From a virus: a stretch of 47,729 nt of DNA. Under the pieces are notes generated by a model, which was not told the DNA's origin, ran no database searches, and saw nothing but the letters and a program-made list of their open reading frames with translations. Positions 16,803-22,978 of this stretch are shown here, in pieces; positions within the stretch are counted from its first letter, which is position 1; every line of letters starts with the position of its first letter. Location: positions 1-47,729 of the IMG/VR virus record IMGVR_UViG_3300025674_000069; one strand, 5' to 3'. The position numbers were made by a program, and so were the translations under genes.

Positions 16803-17422
16803 ATCTCCCCCTTCTTGGATAGCGATGATCCCCACTGAGCCGCCATTGCGTCAGCGATGCCTTGATATGTCATTGAGCGTATTTTCCACCTGTCTTTGCT
16901 TGGCGGCAAGTAATGCAGTCTTTGCCTCTCATTGTCGGGCAGCAAAAGCATTTCTTCTTTTACGTTGTTTGTTGGCGTCAGGTTCGGCAATCCTTTAAGC
17001 CAGAGACACGTTGCCTTTTGCTCCATATGGCCAAACATCCAAGGCTGGACAACTTGGCTTTGCTTAACACCACCAATGCGCTCTTTGCCGTATTTGTGCA
17101 TGATTGGGTTTTCTACGCATATTTTTGCTATTGGCGCGTTCAGCAGAAGCTTGAAAAACTGTGCGGCCTCATCAAGCAAAGCCCATCTTTCTGGATCTCG
17201 ATGCAACCAAGTCACACCAGCATTTGTTAAATAAGTACAAGGCGGGTGCGCTACCATTAAATCCCATTCTTCGTGCAGTAACGCAGCAACGTCACCTTGC
17301 CGATGGAATCGTGAACCGTCATCCGCTGGCAATAAATCGCAAGACCATGCGTCATGCCCAGCAGCGCGGAAAGCTTCACGCACACGACCAGAAAACTCGC
17401 AGGCCACAAGCACGCGCATCAT
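16799..17422 (-). CDS. Cytosine-C5 methyltransferase-like protein (short)
   Basis: A 207-aa protein. It starts VLVACEFSGRVREAFRAAGH (degenerate motif I) and DAWSCDLLP, then has HPPCTYLT (59-66, the Pro-Cys catalytic motif IV) and ENPIMHKYG (from 104, motif VI). These are the hallmarks of C5 methylases. It is much shorter than typical full enzymes, with no obvious target-recognition domain. The start overlaps the RusA stop and its stop overlaps the initiator ATG. It may protect phage DNA or modify it in an unusual way; activity is not proven. Confidence 0.65.
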   Translation of the reverse strand: MMRVLVACEFSGRVREAFRAAGHDAWSCDLLPADDGSRFHRQGDVAALLHEEWDLMVAHPPCTYLTNAGVTWLHRDPERWALLDEAAQFFKLLLNAPIAKICVENPIMHKYGKERIGGVKQSQVVQPWMFGHMEQKATCLWLKGLPNLTPTNNVKEEMLLLPDNERQRLHYLPPSKDRWKIRSMTYQGIADAMAAQWGSSLSKKGEI

Positions 17423-17844
17423 GTTTCTGCCTCCACTTGCACCAATAACAACGGCTGGCCGTACTTCTTGGTGATCTTTAACGTCTGAACAAGTTTATCA
17501 TCCTCAAAGCAAACGCCGTTGAGAGCGTCCAAAACGAGCTTTGCCACATTATCGATGTCCGGCTTGCCGGGGACCACTTCCCCGCGTGTGGCGGCTTCTA
17601 CGCGCTTCTTGGGCCATGATTTAGGAATCGGGAACTGTGCCAAGATATAAACCTTGCACGGAACGGTAAACGGATCAATGCCCAGAGACACCATTTCATC
17701 CGATGCCTTGGCCGCGATTTTCATTTCAAAGTCTTTTGTTTTCTTTGGCGTAAAGACACGGCCCGTTCTGGTAAACCGTGGGCGGCCCTTGCCGATCGGT
17801 GTATCAGCCAGCCAGAAACTTACCTTGTGAATGCTTTTACTCAT
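17419..17844 (-). CDS. rusA: RusA-type Holliday junction resolvase
   Basis: A 141-aa protein. The motif KPDIDN (94-99) with D96 and D98, followed by DALNG (106-110) and FEDDKLV (D115, D116), is the RusA catalytic signature. E. coli RusA is 120 aa. It cuts branched recombination or replication intermediates before packaging. It overlaps the methyltransferase start by 4 bases (ATGA) and follows the RHH gene with an 8-base overlap. Confidence 0.93.
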   Translation of the reverse strand: MSKSIHKVSFWLADTPIGKGRPRFTRTGRVFTPKKTKDFEMKIAAKASDEMVSLGIDPFTVPCKVYILAQFPIPKSWPKKRVEAATRGEVVPGKPDIDNVAKLVLDALNGVCFEDDKLVQTLKITKKYGQPLLLVQVEAET

Positions 17845-18064
17845 GATTGCGGAGCCATGTTTCTAAGTCCACTTGCTCATCATTTTCTGTGAAAGTGACC
17901 GCCGGTTTAGTGCTTGGCAGGTGCTGATCGACCAGATTTGATAAGACCCTGGCCGCACTTTCGCCCATCTTATCTGCATAAAGATCCAACTTTTCCTTTG
18001 TTTCTGCGGGCATTCGAGTGTGAAAAACTACAATGTTTTCAGCAACTAAGCGTTTTTTTGACAT
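17837..18064 (-). CDS. Ribbon-helix-helix-like regulator
   Basis: A 75-aa protein read from the ATG at 18064, which has AAGGAA about 7 bases upstream; a longer ATG at 18124 would put the coding sequence across the divergent promoter. The N-terminal part (VVFHTRMPAETKEKLDLYADKMGESAARVLSNLV) fits a beta strand and two helices as in Arc/MetJ-type repressors. The C-terminus is acidic. As first gene of the leftward unit and beside paired GATATC sites, it is a good candidate for the switch regulator. Confidence 0.6.
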   Translation of the reverse strand: MSKKRLVAENIVVFHTRMPAETKEKLDLYADKMGESAARVLSNLVDQHLPSTKPAVTFTENDEQVDLETWLRNHE

Positions 18065-18084
18065 TTTTTTTCCTTTTTCTTTCC

Positions 18085-18120
18085 GATATCGCTTGACACT
18101 ATTAGAGATATCTTTATATT
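18085..18120 (+). promoter_or_regulatory. Rightward early promoter with paired GATATC operator candidates
   Basis: TTGACA (18093-18098, perfect -35), a 16-base spacer and TATATT (18115-18120, 5 of 6 for -10) point to a strong sigma70-type promoter for the rightward genes. GATATC occurs at 18085-18090 and 18107-18112, 22 bases apart (about two turns), flanking and overlapping the promoter. TATAAA on the other strand (18113-18118) could be a -10 for the leftward genes, but I see no matching -35. Confidence 0.65.
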
Positions 18121-18159
18121 GCAAGTTGTGATTTGTTTTTTACAGGAAGGACTAGACAA

Positions 18160-18477
18160 ATGCTTAACGACGATACACTGACACAATACTGCAACGCCAT
18201 TGCGGACGAGATTGCTTCGCAGTCTGAGGACATGGACGCGGCCCTTGATTTGGTCTGGCAGTATGCAGACGGTTCCGAGCATGTGATCTATTATGCAAAG
18301 GCGCACGAACTGTGCCGCAACTGTGACACAGAGAACGGCGAAGCATTCATTCAAGATTGTTTCTCAGATGTGCCAATGACGTATGACGATATGGCGTGTC
18401 GGATTGCTTACGGTGAAATTGAGAGCCGTATCAATCACAAGCTTTATGAAATCTTCGAAGCAAAAGAGGCAGCATAA
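18160..18477 (+). CDS. Early hypothetical protein
   Basis: A 105-aa protein from ATG 18160, preceded by AGGAAGGA at 8 bases spacing; an upstream in-frame start at 18133 has no such site. It is acidic and helical, with Cys at CRNC and several aromatic residues (DEIASQSEDMDAALDLVWQY). No recognised domain. It is the first gene after the rightward promoter, so probably early, perhaps acting on the host. Confidence 0.65.
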   Translation: MLNDDTLTQYCNAIADEIASQSEDMDAALDLVWQYADGSEHVIYYAKAHELCRNCDTENGEAFIQDCFSDVPMTYDDMACRIAYGEIESRINHKLYEIFEAKEAA

Positions 18478-18566
18478 TGAAAGACTTTATTGGTGATATA
18501 GTGGGTGCGGTTTGTTTGTTTGCAATCTTTTATGGTTGCATGGTGATTGCGGGGATCTTGCAATGA
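18477..18566 (+). CDS. 29-aa single-span membrane peptide
   Basis: A 29-aa ORF too short for usual gene calling. ATG at 18477 overlaps the preceding TAA stop (TAATG). The ORF ends at 18566 where the next ATG overlaps its TGA (ATGA). Coupling on both sides supports it. Residues 8-27 are hydrophobic, forming one probable membrane helix. It may be a small early membrane effector; function unknown. Confidence 0.55.
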   Translation: MKDFIGDIVGAVCLFAIFYGCMVIAGILQ

Positions 18567-18733
18567 TCTGCCCATACTGCGACGGGGACGGCCAGGTTGA
18601 ATACGAAATCCCCCGGCCCCAAAGCTTCACACGGGATATCGGGTATATCGATACAAAGTGGGATGATTGTTTGATCTGTAAGGGAAGCGGAGAAATTGAA
18701 ACTGACAGAAAGGAAGGAAAAAATGCCAGTTAA
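18563..18733 (+). CDS. Small DnaJ-like zinc-ribbon protein
   Basis: A 56-aa protein from ATG 18563 (ATGA overlap). It has two CxxCxGxG-type motifs, CPYCDGDG (C3, C6) and CLICKGSG (C36, C39), which is the pairing used for a zinc site in DnaJ-type modules. It is often seen in small phage proteins of unknown role. Its 3' end overlaps the start of the RAMP-like gene by 11 bases. Confidence 0.7.
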   Translation: MICPYCDGDGQVEYEIPRPQSFTRDIGYIDTKWDDCLICKGSGEIETDRKEGKNAS

Positions 18734-19490
18734 AAAGTCCACGGAAGGCGCGTTAGTTACCGCGTTAAAACATGGTGAAATTAAGTTGCGACTTATCGGA
18801 GCAACCCCATTTTACTACAATTCAATGAGCATCAAAGCCAAGCGCGATTTGCTCATAGGCGGTACGCCAAAAACCACAGCGGAAAAGCGCGAGATAAAAC
18901 ACAATCCAGAAGAAGAGTTTCGGGATTCCGTGTATAAAAAAAGCCATGGGAACACGCACCTGTATTTTCCCCCGGCGGCAATCAAGCAAGCAATGTCTAC
19001 AGCGGCCATTGAAACAAAGGGAGTTGCGAGAACAAATGCACAGCGCCTTCTGTTTTTGCCACAATTGCAAACAGAAATCTATGGCAAGCCATATCTGAAG
19101 ATTGATACTGTGCGAATGGCAAACATAAACAAAACGCCAGACATGCGAACGAGGGCTTACTTGCCGGAATGGTGTGCAGAAATTGACATCAAGTTTGTGA
19201 TGCCTACGCTTTCGGCCTCAGATGTTTTCACTCTTCTACAGAATGCGGGTTCTATCATTGGACTTGGAGACTTTCGACAAGAGAAGGGACGCGGAGCATA
19301 TGGTTGCTTTACAGTAACCGGCGAAGAGTTGCCCAATTGGAAAGATTACAAGGACGATTGGAAGCGCATTACCAAGTTTGGAATGGAAGAACAAAAGTAT
19401 GCGTTGGATTATCCAGAGTATGCGGATGAAATGACAGCAGAGTTAATGGGCTTCTTGGATGAAGAACGCGCTCGCAGAATGGCAGCATAA
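18723..19490 (+). CDS. RAMP/Cas7-like phage protein next to the pentamer array
   Basis: A 255-aa protein; the ATG at 18723 has AGGAAGG at about 5 bases spacing, so an upstream in-frame start (18696) is rejected. Motifs include KLRLIGATPFYYNS (21-34), YFPPAAIKQAM (81-91), MRTRAYLPEW (141-150) and a Gly-rich loop GLGDFRQEKGRGAYG (180-194). I recognise this set from an uncharacterised family widespread in phages. The basic Gly-rich loop after a strand-helix-strand pattern resembles RAMP/Cas7-type RNA-binding proteins, but this fold call is inference. Immediately downstream (61 bases) begins the GGYNN array, so it may bind that nucleic acid. There are no catalytic residues I can name. Confidence 0.6.
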   Translation: MPVKKSTEGALVTALKHGEIKLRLIGATPFYYNSMSIKAKRDLLIGGTPKTTAEKREIKHNPEEEFRDSVYKKSHGNTHLYFPPAAIKQAMSTAAIETKGVARTNAQRLLFLPQLQTEIYGKPYLKIDTVRMANINKTPDMRTRAYLPEWCAEIDIKFVMPTLSASDVFTLLQNAGSIIGLGDFRQEKGRGAYGCFTVTGEELPNWKDYKDDWKRITKFGMEEQKYALDYPEYADEMTAELMGFLDEERARRMAA

Positions 19491-19513
19491 GGAGATGTTA
19501 TTGGCAAGCAATA

Positions 19514-19542
19514 CGGGTGGATACTTTGCCGTTGTTTACCCG
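19514..19542 (+). other. Hairpin just before the pentamer array
   Basis: CGGGT (19514-19518) pairs with ACCCG (19538-19542). A competing 7-pair stem with one G-U joins TTGCCGT (19527-19533) and ACGGTAA (19549-19555), which overlaps the first pentamer. Two alternative folds at the array's 5' edge could mark a processing point. Confidence 0.4.
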
Positions 19543-19550
19543 AACGACAC

Positions 19551-19880
19551 GGTAAGGCAAGGCGGTCGTGGCTCGGCTCGGTATTTCGTGGCGGGGTATG
19601 GTTTCGCAAGATGTGGTTTGGTCAGGCGGTCGAGGTATGGTGCGGACTGGCGGGGCAGGGCGAGGCTGGGACAGATATGGTCAGGCTCGGTACGGTTCGG
19701 CGGTCATGGCACGGACTGGCGAGACAAGGTTTGGTCCGGCTTGGCGGGGCAAGGCTTGGTCCGGTTGGGTCCGTTCAGGCAAGGCGGTCACGGAGTGGCG
19801 TGGCTGGGTGCGGTCTGTTTGGGTCAGGCGGTCGGGGTCCGGTGTGGCGCGGCCCGGTGTGATGCGGTCCGGTGTGGCAA
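19551..19880 (+). repeat. GGYNN pentanucleotide array with five GGCGGTC punctuation marks
   Basis: The plus strand has GG every 5 bases from 19551. At 19561, 19625, 19699, 19783 and 19827 there is GGCGGTC followed by two variable bases, which resets the phase by 9. Then come 11, 13, 15, 7 and 9 pentamers. Of these 55 pentamers, 47 begin GG, 53 begin with G and 51 have C or T in third place; the last two bases vary freely. The last unit also contains a 15-base repeat (GGTCC, GGTGT, GGCGC-like) three times. Three forward frames are open over it only because the composition lacks stops. The period of 5 argues against coding. Possible roles are a structured or protein-coated RNA, two-layer G-quadruplexes, or a DNA-binding landing pad. 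Confidence 0.9.
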
Positions 19881-19896
19881 CCAAAGCTAAAACCAA

Positions 19897-19923
19897 GGTG
19901 GGGGGTCGTGCTGATCCCTCACC
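19897..19923 (+). other. Hairpin just after the pentamer array
   Basis: GGTGGGGG (19897-19904) pairs with CCCTCACC (19916-19923), 8 pairs with one G-U, with an 11-base loop. No U-run follows, so it is not a classical terminator. It could protect or define the 3' end of an array RNA, or shield the ribosome site of the next gene at about 19935. Confidence 0.5.
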
Positions 19924-19947
19924 ATCCAACAAAAGGAAGGAAGAAAA

Positions 19948-20472
19948 ATGGAAGAAAGAATAGACAGAATATGGAACAAGGATGAGCGTCAAGAGATAGT
20001 TGATAGCTACCTCACAGAAACTCGGCGCAATATGTTCAAGGTTGATGAGTTTACAGAATGGCTTGAAGATAAACCAGACCATCCTTGCTATGAAAGGTTC
20101 TTTGGAACCGGCGACAAAGAAGCAGCGCGTCAATATCGCATGGCTTTGGCTCGTCAATTGGTCAGCGGATTGCGGATACAAATTCACATCCCACCTGTTG
20201 AAAAGGTAGATATCAGCAAGCTTGCGACAGTTATCAGCTACGAAGCGCCAGCTTTCATCAGCCCAATGTCAAACAGACGCAAAGGCGGTGGCTATGTTCC
20301 GTATGATCCAGAAGATGAGACATCAAGGGCTGAATTAAGGCGGCAAGCCGCAGCAGATTTGACCCGTTGGCTTAGTCGGTATCGCGGATGCGCCGAGGCT
20401 TTCGGTGTAAACCTACAGCCGATTGAAGAGATAGCCTCAAAGCTGCGAGGCGATCAGGAGGACGCAGCATGA
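19948..20472 (+). CDS. Hypothetical protein following the array
   Basis: A 174-aa protein with a strong AGGAAGGA ribosome site about 5 bases upstream. It is mostly helical, with RRNMFKVDEFTEWLEDKPDHP and YERFFGTGDKEAARQYRMAL, and a basic, Gly-rich middle (NRRKGGGYVPYDPEDE). It appears to be a conserved phage protein of unknown function. Its position directly after the array makes it a possible third member of the same unit. Its stop overlaps the next ATG. Confidence 0.65.
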   Translation: MEERIDRIWNKDERQEIVDSYLTETRRNMFKVDEFTEWLEDKPDHPCYERFFGTGDKEAARQYRMALARQLVSGLRIQIHIPPVEKVDISKLATVISYEAPAFISPMSNRRKGGGYVPYDPEDETSRAELRRQAAADLTRWLSRYRGCAEAFGVNLQPIEEIASKLRGDQEDAA

Positions 20473-20813
20473 AAACCCGATACGAAGAGATCGAAGAAGC
20501 TGCAATCCAGTTTCACAAGGAAAACCCCAAAGTTTGGGAGTATTTTGTAAAATTCACGTCCGAGGTAATCGGGCGTGGGTTCAATAACTATTCCGCAAAG
20601 GGAGTCTTTGAGCGGATTCGGTGGGAAACAGACCAGGCAGACGACGAAGGGAGGTCTACGTTTAAGATAAATAACAACTTCAGCGCACTCTATGCCCGGT
20701 GGTTCATGGATATATACCCAGAACATCTTGGTTTCTTTCGCCTAAGATCACAGCCGAGCGAGTTGCAGCTTGCAAGAAACCTGCCCGAATTGGGGCCAGA
20801 AGATTTTGACTAG
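20469..20813 (+). CDS. Conserved phage hypothetical protein
   Basis: A 114-aa protein coupled by ATGA to the previous gene. It has FHKENPKVWEYFVKFTSEVIGRGFNNYSAKGVFERIRWET, then KINNNFSALYARWFMDIYP and GFFRLRSQPS. These spaced aromatic motifs recur in a phage family found near recombination genes; its role is unknown to me. Followed by about 200 bases of structured non-coding DNA. Confidence 0.65.
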   Translation: MKTRYEEIEEAAIQFHKENPKVWEYFVKFTSEVIGRGFNNYSAKGVFERIRWETDQADDEGRSTFKINNNFSALYARWFMDIYPEHLGFFRLRSQPSELQLARNLPELGPEDFD

Positions 20814-20822
20814 GATGCAAAA

Positions 20823-20975
20823 AAGATGCGCCGCTGCGGGGAACAGGAGAATGAAAACACAACGGCGCATAAGGTGGCCCGGCGCGTGTCAGGGAGGAGA
20901 TTGCAGGTACTCAGTGCGCTGTTCTCCTTGAGGCAGTATGGGACCAGCGATAACATAAGCACCTGCACCGGGCTT
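20823..20975 (+). ncRNA. Structured non-coding region (possible small RNA or leader)
   Basis: Positions 20814-21018 hold no gene. ATGCGCCG (20826-20833) pairs with CGGCGCAT (20863-20870). A second domain has GCCCGG (20877-20882) with CCGGGC (20968-20973), enclosing TGCAGGT (20902-20908) with ACCTGCA (20961-20967). The two 3' arms are directly adjacent. AGGAGA (20895-20900) and TCTCCT (20923-20928) could add a pseudoknot. No U-run follows. It may be an RNA gene or a long structured leader of the Gp157-like gene. Confidence 0.45.
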
Positions 20976-21018
20976 CGCACATTCAGTGTAAATTCAATGC
21001 TGTAAAAAAGGAAGGAAA

Positions 21019-21504
21019 ATGTACATCAACTTTGAAGAAATTAAACGCATGTCCGACAGTATCCGGGAGATATGCGGCGATGATGAGGACACGCTTCTGG
21101 ACACACTGGACGGTGAGACAGACGCAATGGACGTCTTGGGCAAGCTGATTGAACAAAGACAGTGGGCCAAGGCAAGTCAGCAAGCAGCCAAGGAGATGGC
21201 CGCACAGTACACGGAGCGAGCAAAGCGATACGATGCCAGAGCAGACGCCACAACGCAAGTCATAGGGCATTTGCTGGACGCTATGGGCGTAAAGAAAGCA
21301 GATCATCCGCTCGGTACAGTCTCGCGCACCAAACCCAGACAGAAAGTTGTCATTGAAGATCCGAGCGAGATACCTTCTCAGCTTATGAGGATCACAGAGA
21401 CGCCGGATCTGACAGCAATCAAACAGCAATTAGAGGCCGGTGAGTTTGTGCCGGGCGCAACCGTAGAAGTCGGTAATCCCGGCGTAACAGTGAGGATAAA
21501 ATGA
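21019..21504 (+). CDS. Gp157-like phage protein
   Basis: A 161-aa protein with AAGGAAGGA before the ATG. The architecture matches the Siphovirus Gp157 family: an N-terminal helical coiled region with EDTLLDTLDGETDAMD, then GHLLDAMGVKKADHPLGTVSRTKPRQKVVIEDPSEIP. In that family the LxxTLxxxExE and KVVIxDxxxIP elements are typical. Gp157 was linked to phage resistance in streptococcal phages and commonly flanks recombination proteins (family knowledge). Its stop overlaps the next ATG. Confidence 0.8.
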   Translation: MYINFEEIKRMSDSIREICGDDEDTLLDTLDGETDAMDVLGKLIEQRQWAKASQQAAKEMAAQYTERAKRYDARADATTQVIGHLLDAMGVKKADHPLGTVSRTKPRQKVVIEDPSEIPSQLMRITETPDLTAIKQQLEAGEFVPGATVEVGNPGVTVRIK

Positions 21505-22202
21505 GTAATCTAATCGATGCAATGAAAGCCGTGAACGATCTGAACAGAACGCACGGCGTCACCCAGCGCGGCGGCAAGAAATATACAGAGGTTTTTGTGC
21601 GCGTTGAACAATTTCGCATGGCCTTTGGTGAGCATATGGGGATCGATACCGAGATATTGGTGGACGATGGGAAGCGTGTGGTTGTGAAGGCTATCGTAAC
21701 GCACAAAGGCCAGACAATCGGAAGCGGTATGGCTGAGGAAATCAGAGGTTCCAGCAACGTCAACAAAACATCGGCGCTAGAAAACTGTGAAACATCTGCG
21801 ATCGGTCGTGCCCTGGCGTCACTTGGTTTGCATGGTGGATCTTACGCAAGTGCCAATGAAATCGCGGCAGTTTCTCGGAAAGAAAAAGCAATGGAAGAAC
21901 AGAAAGCCACGCCGGATATCAGCGTTCAGCCTCTTGAGCCGGAGAATGTTTCACATGAAACAGAGATATCACAAGTGCCACCTTGGACAGTATTCTATCA
22001 CAACGGCACAGAGAAACAGAAATGCCAGACGGATGAAGAATACCGTGAAGCCGTTATCAATCTTGCCCGGTCATATGGAGCGCAGAAGAGATCTAAGAAA
22101 CAGTTTGAGGAACTGTGGGAAGCCAACTTCGCGCACATCGATATGCTATCAGATGAAAGCATGAAGCAGGTTGAGAAAACATTCAGGTTACAATCACAAT
22201 GA
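21501..22202 (+). CDS. ERF/Rad52-like single-strand annealing protein (putative)
   Basis: A 233-aa protein. It has KKYTEVFVRVEQFRMAFG, a beta-rich middle (VVVKAIVTHKGQTIGSGMAEE) and KTSALENCETSAIGRALASL (89-108) followed by GLHGGSYASANE. The ETxAIGRALxxLG block and the following ASANE are common to ERF-like annealing proteins of phages. With the Gp157-like protein upstream and RusA across the switch, this suggests a recombination module. The C-terminal third is less conserved and charged. It could instead be a related ssDNA-binding protein. Confidence 0.6.
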   Translation: MSNLIDAMKAVNDLNRTHGVTQRGGKKYTEVFVRVEQFRMAFGEHMGIDTEILVDDGKRVVVKAIVTHKGQTIGSGMAEEIRGSSNVNKTSALENCETSAIGRALASLGLHGGSYASANEIAAVSRKEKAMEEQKATPDISVQPLEPENVSHETEISQVPPWTVFYHNGTEKQKCQTDEEYREAVINLARSYGAQKRSKKQFEELWEANFAHIDMLSDESMKQVEKTFRLQSQ

Positions 22203-22555
22203 ACTGGCAAGAGAGATGGGCAAGCATAACCGAAGATATGCACACAAAACGCGCCGCGTTGCTGCAAGAAATGATCGATAAAAGAATGAGCCGATCACAG
22301 GCGGCAATGGTTCTAGGCAAAGCAACAACCTCAATCTCAAGCATGGCGGAGCGTTATTCTCTGGATTGGCCGTTGTTCACAGATACCATACGGGGACGCA
22401 AAGGATTCAGCATAGAAGAATATGAATTATATGCGCGTCAGGGATTAACAAAGATGCAAACAGCACAAGCAATGGGCGTTACTTGGAACTCAGTTGATAA
22501 TGTAGCCCGTCATCACAAGATCAAATTCAAAGATGGGAGACGCAAGAATGATTGA
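22199..22555 (+). CDS. Protein with two helix-turn-helix-like segments
   Basis: A 118-aa protein coupled by ATGA to the annealing protein. RSQAAMVLGKATTSISSMAERY (about 32-53) and TKMQTAQAMGVTWNSVDNVARHH (about 84-106) both fit helix-turn-helix elements. The C-terminus is basic (KIKFKDGRRKND). It is probably a DNA-binding regulator or a helper in recombination. The next gene begins inside its 3' end. Confidence 0.6.
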   Translation: MNWQERWASITEDMHTKRAALLQEMIDKRMSRSQAAMVLGKATTSISSMAERYSLDWPLFTDTIRGRKGFSIEEYELYARQGLTKMQTAQAMGVTWNSVDNVARHHKIKFKDGRRKND

Positions 22556-22781
22556 GTTTTTTACTGTGTTAATGATTGACTATGAAATGGCGGCGTATGA
22601 TGCAGCGCCTCTTGCAAGCATTGTCTACGCCTCAGAAAGCCATTGTCAGCAAGTAATGGATCAGGGGTTGGCTGACCCGATCTACGATCATATCGTAAAA
22701 CTCTACGGCAATGACATCTATATGACCTGCGTGGAAACAGATGTTGTTTCCTCCGCAATCAGACCGAGGGCCAGACCATGA
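22548..22781 (+). CDS. Small hypothetical protein
   Basis: A 77-aa protein read from ATG 22548, overlapping the previous stop by 8 bases; the upstream in-frame start at 22533 is less likely. It is acidic with a hydrophobic start (MIEFFTVLMIDYEMAAYDAA) but no clear signal. No recognised domain. Its stop overlaps the next ATG (ATGA). Confidence 0.5.
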   Translation: MIEFFTVLMIDYEMAAYDAAPLASIVYASESHCQQVMDQGLADPIYDHIVKLYGNDIYMTCVETDVVSSAIRPRARP

Positions 22782-22978
22782 CTGAGAAATGTATATACTG
22801 CGACAGGGATGCTCTGCTAAAACCAGACTATGACACATATTGTGCCGAATGTTACATGCGCAGAGAGGTAGAGAATGCTAAAACTCACATCCCAAGATCA
22901 CGCACTTTTACGTCATCTAAAGCGGGAGGAAGAACGCTGTCTCCAAGCCTATCTTCGCACCGGTACAAAACATCCTAA
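22778..22978 (+). CDS. Small zinc-finger-like protein
   Basis: A 66-aa ORF. CIYCDRD (C5, C8) and YCAECYMR provide four cysteines spaced as in a small zinc ribbon, all in the first 30 residues. The last third is basic and low-complexity (PRSRTFTSSKAGGRTL). It overlaps the next gene out of frame for 104 bases, which is unusually long in this compact unit. Either both are real or the product is shorter in practice. Confidence 0.5.
   Translation: MTEKCIYCDRDALLKPDYDTYCAECYMRREVENAKTHIPRSRTFTSSKAGGRTLSPSLSSHRYKTS

Noticed and set aside
19551-19880. CRISPR array
   Set aside because: There are no 20-40 base repeats with unique spacers. The unit is 5 bases and punctuation is 7 bases at varying distances, and no Cas1/Cas2-type genes are near.
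19459-19963. Overlapping open frames of 143, 131 and 83 aa on the plus strand and a long one on the minus strand
   Set aside because: They cover the pentamer array, whose composition simply avoids stop codons. The period is 5, not 3, the products are Gly/Arg/Trp-rich without domains, and the real ribosome site (AGGAAGGA) serves the gene at 19948.
22533-22547. Upstream starts for several genes (22533, 18133, 18512, 18696, 10076, 12684, 16835, 18124, 25349, 32330)
   Set aside because: In most of these an internal ATG has a better-placed ribosome site or an ATGA/TAATG coupling with the previous gene, so the shorter form is used.
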